From the NCBI GenBank assembly GCA_018432645.1, contig JAHDSP010000015.1, positions 1 through 7,125 of the forward strand: 7,125 bases of DNA. The letters are read 5' to 3'. This document shows positions 5,137 to 7,125 of this stretch, one piece after another. The notes beneath the pieces were generated by a model. The model ran no database searches, was not told the origin of the DNA, and saw nothing but the letters and a program-made list of their open reading frames with translations. Source of the stretch: Bacteroidales bacterium. GTDB lineage: Bacteria; Bacteroidota; Bacteroidia; Bacteroidales; DTU049. How positions within the stretch are numbered: position 1 is the stretch's first letter; every line of letters starts with the position of its first letter. A program made the position numbers and the translations under genes.

Positions 5137-7124
5137 ATTTGGAATATCATCAATTAGTTTTTACTGTTCAGAATAGATGCAAGGTTTGTTATACTTGTGT
5201 GAGAGAGTGCCCTGCTAAAGCTATTCGAATATTTAATGGACAAGCAGATATTTTACCAGATAGATGTATAACCTGTGGTAATTGTGTAAAAGTTTGTAGC
5301 CAAGGAGCTAAAGATTATGTAAAACATTCTGATGAAGTAGATGATCTTTTACATACTAATGAGAAAGTGGCTGCTTTAGTGGCTCCTAGTTTCCCGTCAG
5401 AATTTTCTGATTTTAAAACATATCAAAATTTCGTAGGTGTACTCAAGAAATTAGGTTTTGATTATGTTTTTGAAGTGGCTTTTGGTGCAGACCTTGTTGC
5501 TCATACTTTTAAAAAATTGGTTGGCAGTGAGAGTAATATGCAGTACATTACTTCTGATTGTCCTGCTATTGTGAAATTTGTTAGAAAATATTATCCCGAG
5601 CTTACTGATAATCTTTTGCCAATATGTTCACCTATGAATGCTATGAATAGAGTCGTAAAAAACATGTTTAGTAATGATATTAAAACTGTTTTTATCGGTC
5701 CCTGCATTGCTAAAAAAGATGATTGGGATGAGGTGGATTACAAAATTACTTATAGAGAACTAAGGAGTTTATTGCAAAAAAATAATATTAATAAAGAGTT
5801 GATAAAACCTGCTAATTTTGATCCTCCATATGGTGGTTTAGGTGCTATATTCCCCGTATCTAGAGGACTTATACAAACCGTGGATATTGATGATAAATTA
5901 TATAAAAGTAATATCATCGCTGCTGAAGGTCGTGAAGATTTTCAAGAAGCTTTGAAAGAATTCCATTCTAAAACCTGGGGTGAGGAAAATCTAGAATTAC
6001 TTTGTTGTGATGGATGTATAATGGGACCTGGCACTACATCTCTCAGTAATAGATTTGCTAAAGAGGCTTTCGTATCCAATTATGTTAAAAGAAAATTAAA
6101 AAATATAGATTGGGAGCAGTGGCAAAGTGATTTAGATTATTGGCTCGATAATATTGATTTATCTGTTAAATATTCTCCTACACCTATTGCAGACCTTATT
6201 CCTGACGAGGATGAGATTAGATCTGTTTTAATAGAATTAGGGAAAACAACGCCTGAAGATGAACTCAATTGCGGTGCTTGTGGTTATAATACCTGTAGAG
6301 AACATGCTATTGCTATAATAAAAGGCATAGCTGAAACTGAAATGTGCTTGCCCTATACTATTGATAGATTGCATAGTTTATTAGAAGAGCTTAATATTTC
6401 TAATAAAGAATTACAGGATGCTCAGGAAGCTCTTAAAAAAACTGAAAAATTGGCTACTATGGGACAACTAAGTGCTGGAATAGCTCATGAATTGAATAAT
6501 CCATTAGGCGTCATAATTATGTATGCTAATATCTTATATGATGAATGTCCTACTGATGATCCTAAAAGAAATGATCTGGAAATGATAGTTTCTCAGGCTG
6601 AAAGATGTAGACAAATAGTTAGAGGTTTATTAAACTTTGCTAGAAAAAATCAAGTGCAATATGAAAAAATTTCTATCGATGAACTATTTAATAAAGCTAT
6701 ACACTCTGTCGTAATACCCGAAAATATTGATGTAAAAATAAATGTAAATCCACCTAGCCTAGAAGCCAATATCGATGTGGAACAGATGCTTCAAGTGATA
6801 ACTAATTTGATACAAAATTCTATCGATGCTATTAATAATAATAATGGAGAGATAATTCTGGAAGCACAAACTAAAGATAACTATTTAGTGATGACAGTCT
6901 ATGACAATGGTATAGGTATTCCTAATAATAATTTGACTAAAATCTTTGAACCATTTTTTACTACAAAACCTGTCGGCAAGGGTACTGGCTTAGGATTAGC
7001 TACTGTTTATGGTATTATAAAAATGCATAAAGGCAAAATAGAAGTAGAGAGCAATGCTGATCCTACTAAAGGTCCTACTTATACAAAATTTTTTATTTTT
7101 ATACCGCAAGGTAAAGGGAAATAA
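5124..7124 (+). CDS. Sensory [FeFe]-hydrogenase-like protein fused to a histidine kinase
   Basis: A 666-residue soluble multidomain protein. Residues 15-62 hold two [4Fe-4S] motifs (C19, C22, C25, C29; C48, C51, C54, C58). Residues 82-320 form a shortened H-cluster domain with its four cubane ligands C146, C194, C294 and C298. The loops read TSDCP, GPCIAKK and LLCCDGC, so the proton-transfer Cys is Asp (D145) while Pro193 and Lys197 beside the di-iron site are kept. A further four-Cys Fe-S motif of PF04060 type follows (C383, C386, C391, C408), then a coiled coil (about 413-445), a HisKA domain with phospho-acceptor H455 in AHELNNPL, and an ATPase domain with N-box N561/N565, G1 DNGIG (594-598), F-box FEPFF and G2 GTGLGL (620-625). 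No PAS domain or membrane segment is seen, so the Fe-S and H-domain module is the likely sensor, for H2 or redox state, as proposed for group C-type sensory hydrogenases. Two starts are possible: ATG 5124, preceded by AGAGGA, or ATG 5133, which restores the ATGA overlap of this operon. The stop is one base before the window end; a cognate response regulator is not visible. Confidence 0.9.
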   Translation: MEAMNLEYHQLVFTVQNRCKVCYTCVRECPAKAIRIFNGQADILPDRCITCGNCVKVCSQGAKDYVKHSDEVDDLLHTNEKVAALVAPSFPSEFSDFKTYQNFVGVLKKLGFDYVFEVAFGADLVAHTFKKLVGSESNMQYITSDCPAIVKFVRKYYPELTDNLLPICSPMNAMNRVVKNMFSNDIKTVFIGPCIAKKDDWDEVDYKITYRELRSLLQKNNINKELIKPANFDPPYGGLGAIFPVSRGLIQTVDIDDKLYKSNIIAAEGREDFQEALKEFHSKTWGEENLELLCCDGCIMGPGTTSLSNRFAKEAFVSNYVKRKLKNIDWEQWQSDLDYWLDNIDLSVKYSPTPIADLIPDEDEIRSVLIELGKTTPEDELNCGACGYNTCREHAIAIIKGIAETEMCLPYTIDRLHSLLEELNISNKELQDAQEALKKTEKLATMGQLSAGIAHELNNPLGVIIMYANILYDECPTDDPKRNDLEMIVSQAERCRQIVRGLLNFARKNQVQYEKISIDELFNKAIHSVVIPENIDVKINVNPPSLEANIDVEQMLQVITNLIQNSIDAINNNNGEIILEAQTKDNYLVMTVYDNGIGIPNNNLTKIFEPFFTTKPVGKGTGLGLATVYGIIKMHKGKIEVESNADPTKGPTYTKFFIFIPQGKGK

Positions 7125-7125
7125 T

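Noticed and set aside
4746..5153. Reverse-strand open frame of 135 codons opposite the end of the HydA-like gene
   Set aside because: It is antisense to the conserved H-cluster L3 motif; its protein is a low-complexity Ile/Leu/Phe/Ser-rich shadow typical of AT-rich DNA.

Overview
The window is very AT-rich (about 30% G+C by eye, not counted). It probably comes from an anaerobic, fermentative bacterium of the Bacteroidota or a close relative. The clues are start codons mostly without Shine-Dalgarno sequences, TAnnTTTG-type promoter elements ahead of the hydrogenase-like operon, and intergenic DNA made of short 8- and 10-bp repeats (ATCCACA/ATTTGTGGAT and CAACTTAT types) that I associate from memory with Bacteroidota. 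No ribosomal or other marker gene is present, so this assignment is an inference. All genes lie on the plus strand.

Region 1 (1-852) is housekeeping. It holds the C-terminal end of a LOG/YvdD-type Rossmann protein cut by the window edge, followed 16 bp later by a complete AAG/MPG-family 3-methyladenine DNA glycosylase.

Region 2 (853-1253) is a 401-bp gene-free stretch built from short repeats. An AU-rich hairpin sits over the mpg stop codon. A 30-bp array of three 10-bp units at 909-938 is mirrored by an inverted array at 1035-1064. Between them lies an 8-bp-period tandem array (980-1027). A motif of the form ATTTGTG(G)ATTAAT recurs three times, and a perfect DnaA-box consensus is embedded in the first array. 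The 3' end carries two TAnnTTTG elements that probably drive the next operon.

Region 3 (1254-7124) is a tightly coupled four-gene operon. The first two junctions are ATGA overlaps, and the third is a 13-bp overlap that becomes ATGA if an internal Met is the true start. The first three genes resemble the gamma, beta and alpha subunits of trimeric NAD-linked or electron-bifurcating [FeFe] hydrogenases (HydC/HydB/HydA; NuoE/NuoF/NuoG-like). The fourth is a soluble fusion: two [4Fe-4S] clusters, an [FeFe]-hydrogenase H-cluster domain, a further four-Cys Fe-S domain and a complete histidine kinase.

The main point of interest is that the trimer keeps nearly all its iron-sulfur ligands but has lost many catalytic residues. 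The NuoF-like subunit has altered FMN/NADH loops and an N-terminal thioredoxin-like domain without cysteines. The HydA-like subunit keeps the four H-cluster cysteines but lacks the proton-transfer Cys, the Lys next to the di-iron site and other loop residues. The kinase-linked H-domain has Asp at the proton-transfer position but keeps the PCxxK loop. A reasonable hypothesis is a redox- or H2-responsive electron-transfer complex wired to a two-component kinase rather than a normal hydrogen-evolving enzyme. No response regulator or H-cluster maturase (HydE/F/G) lies in the window.
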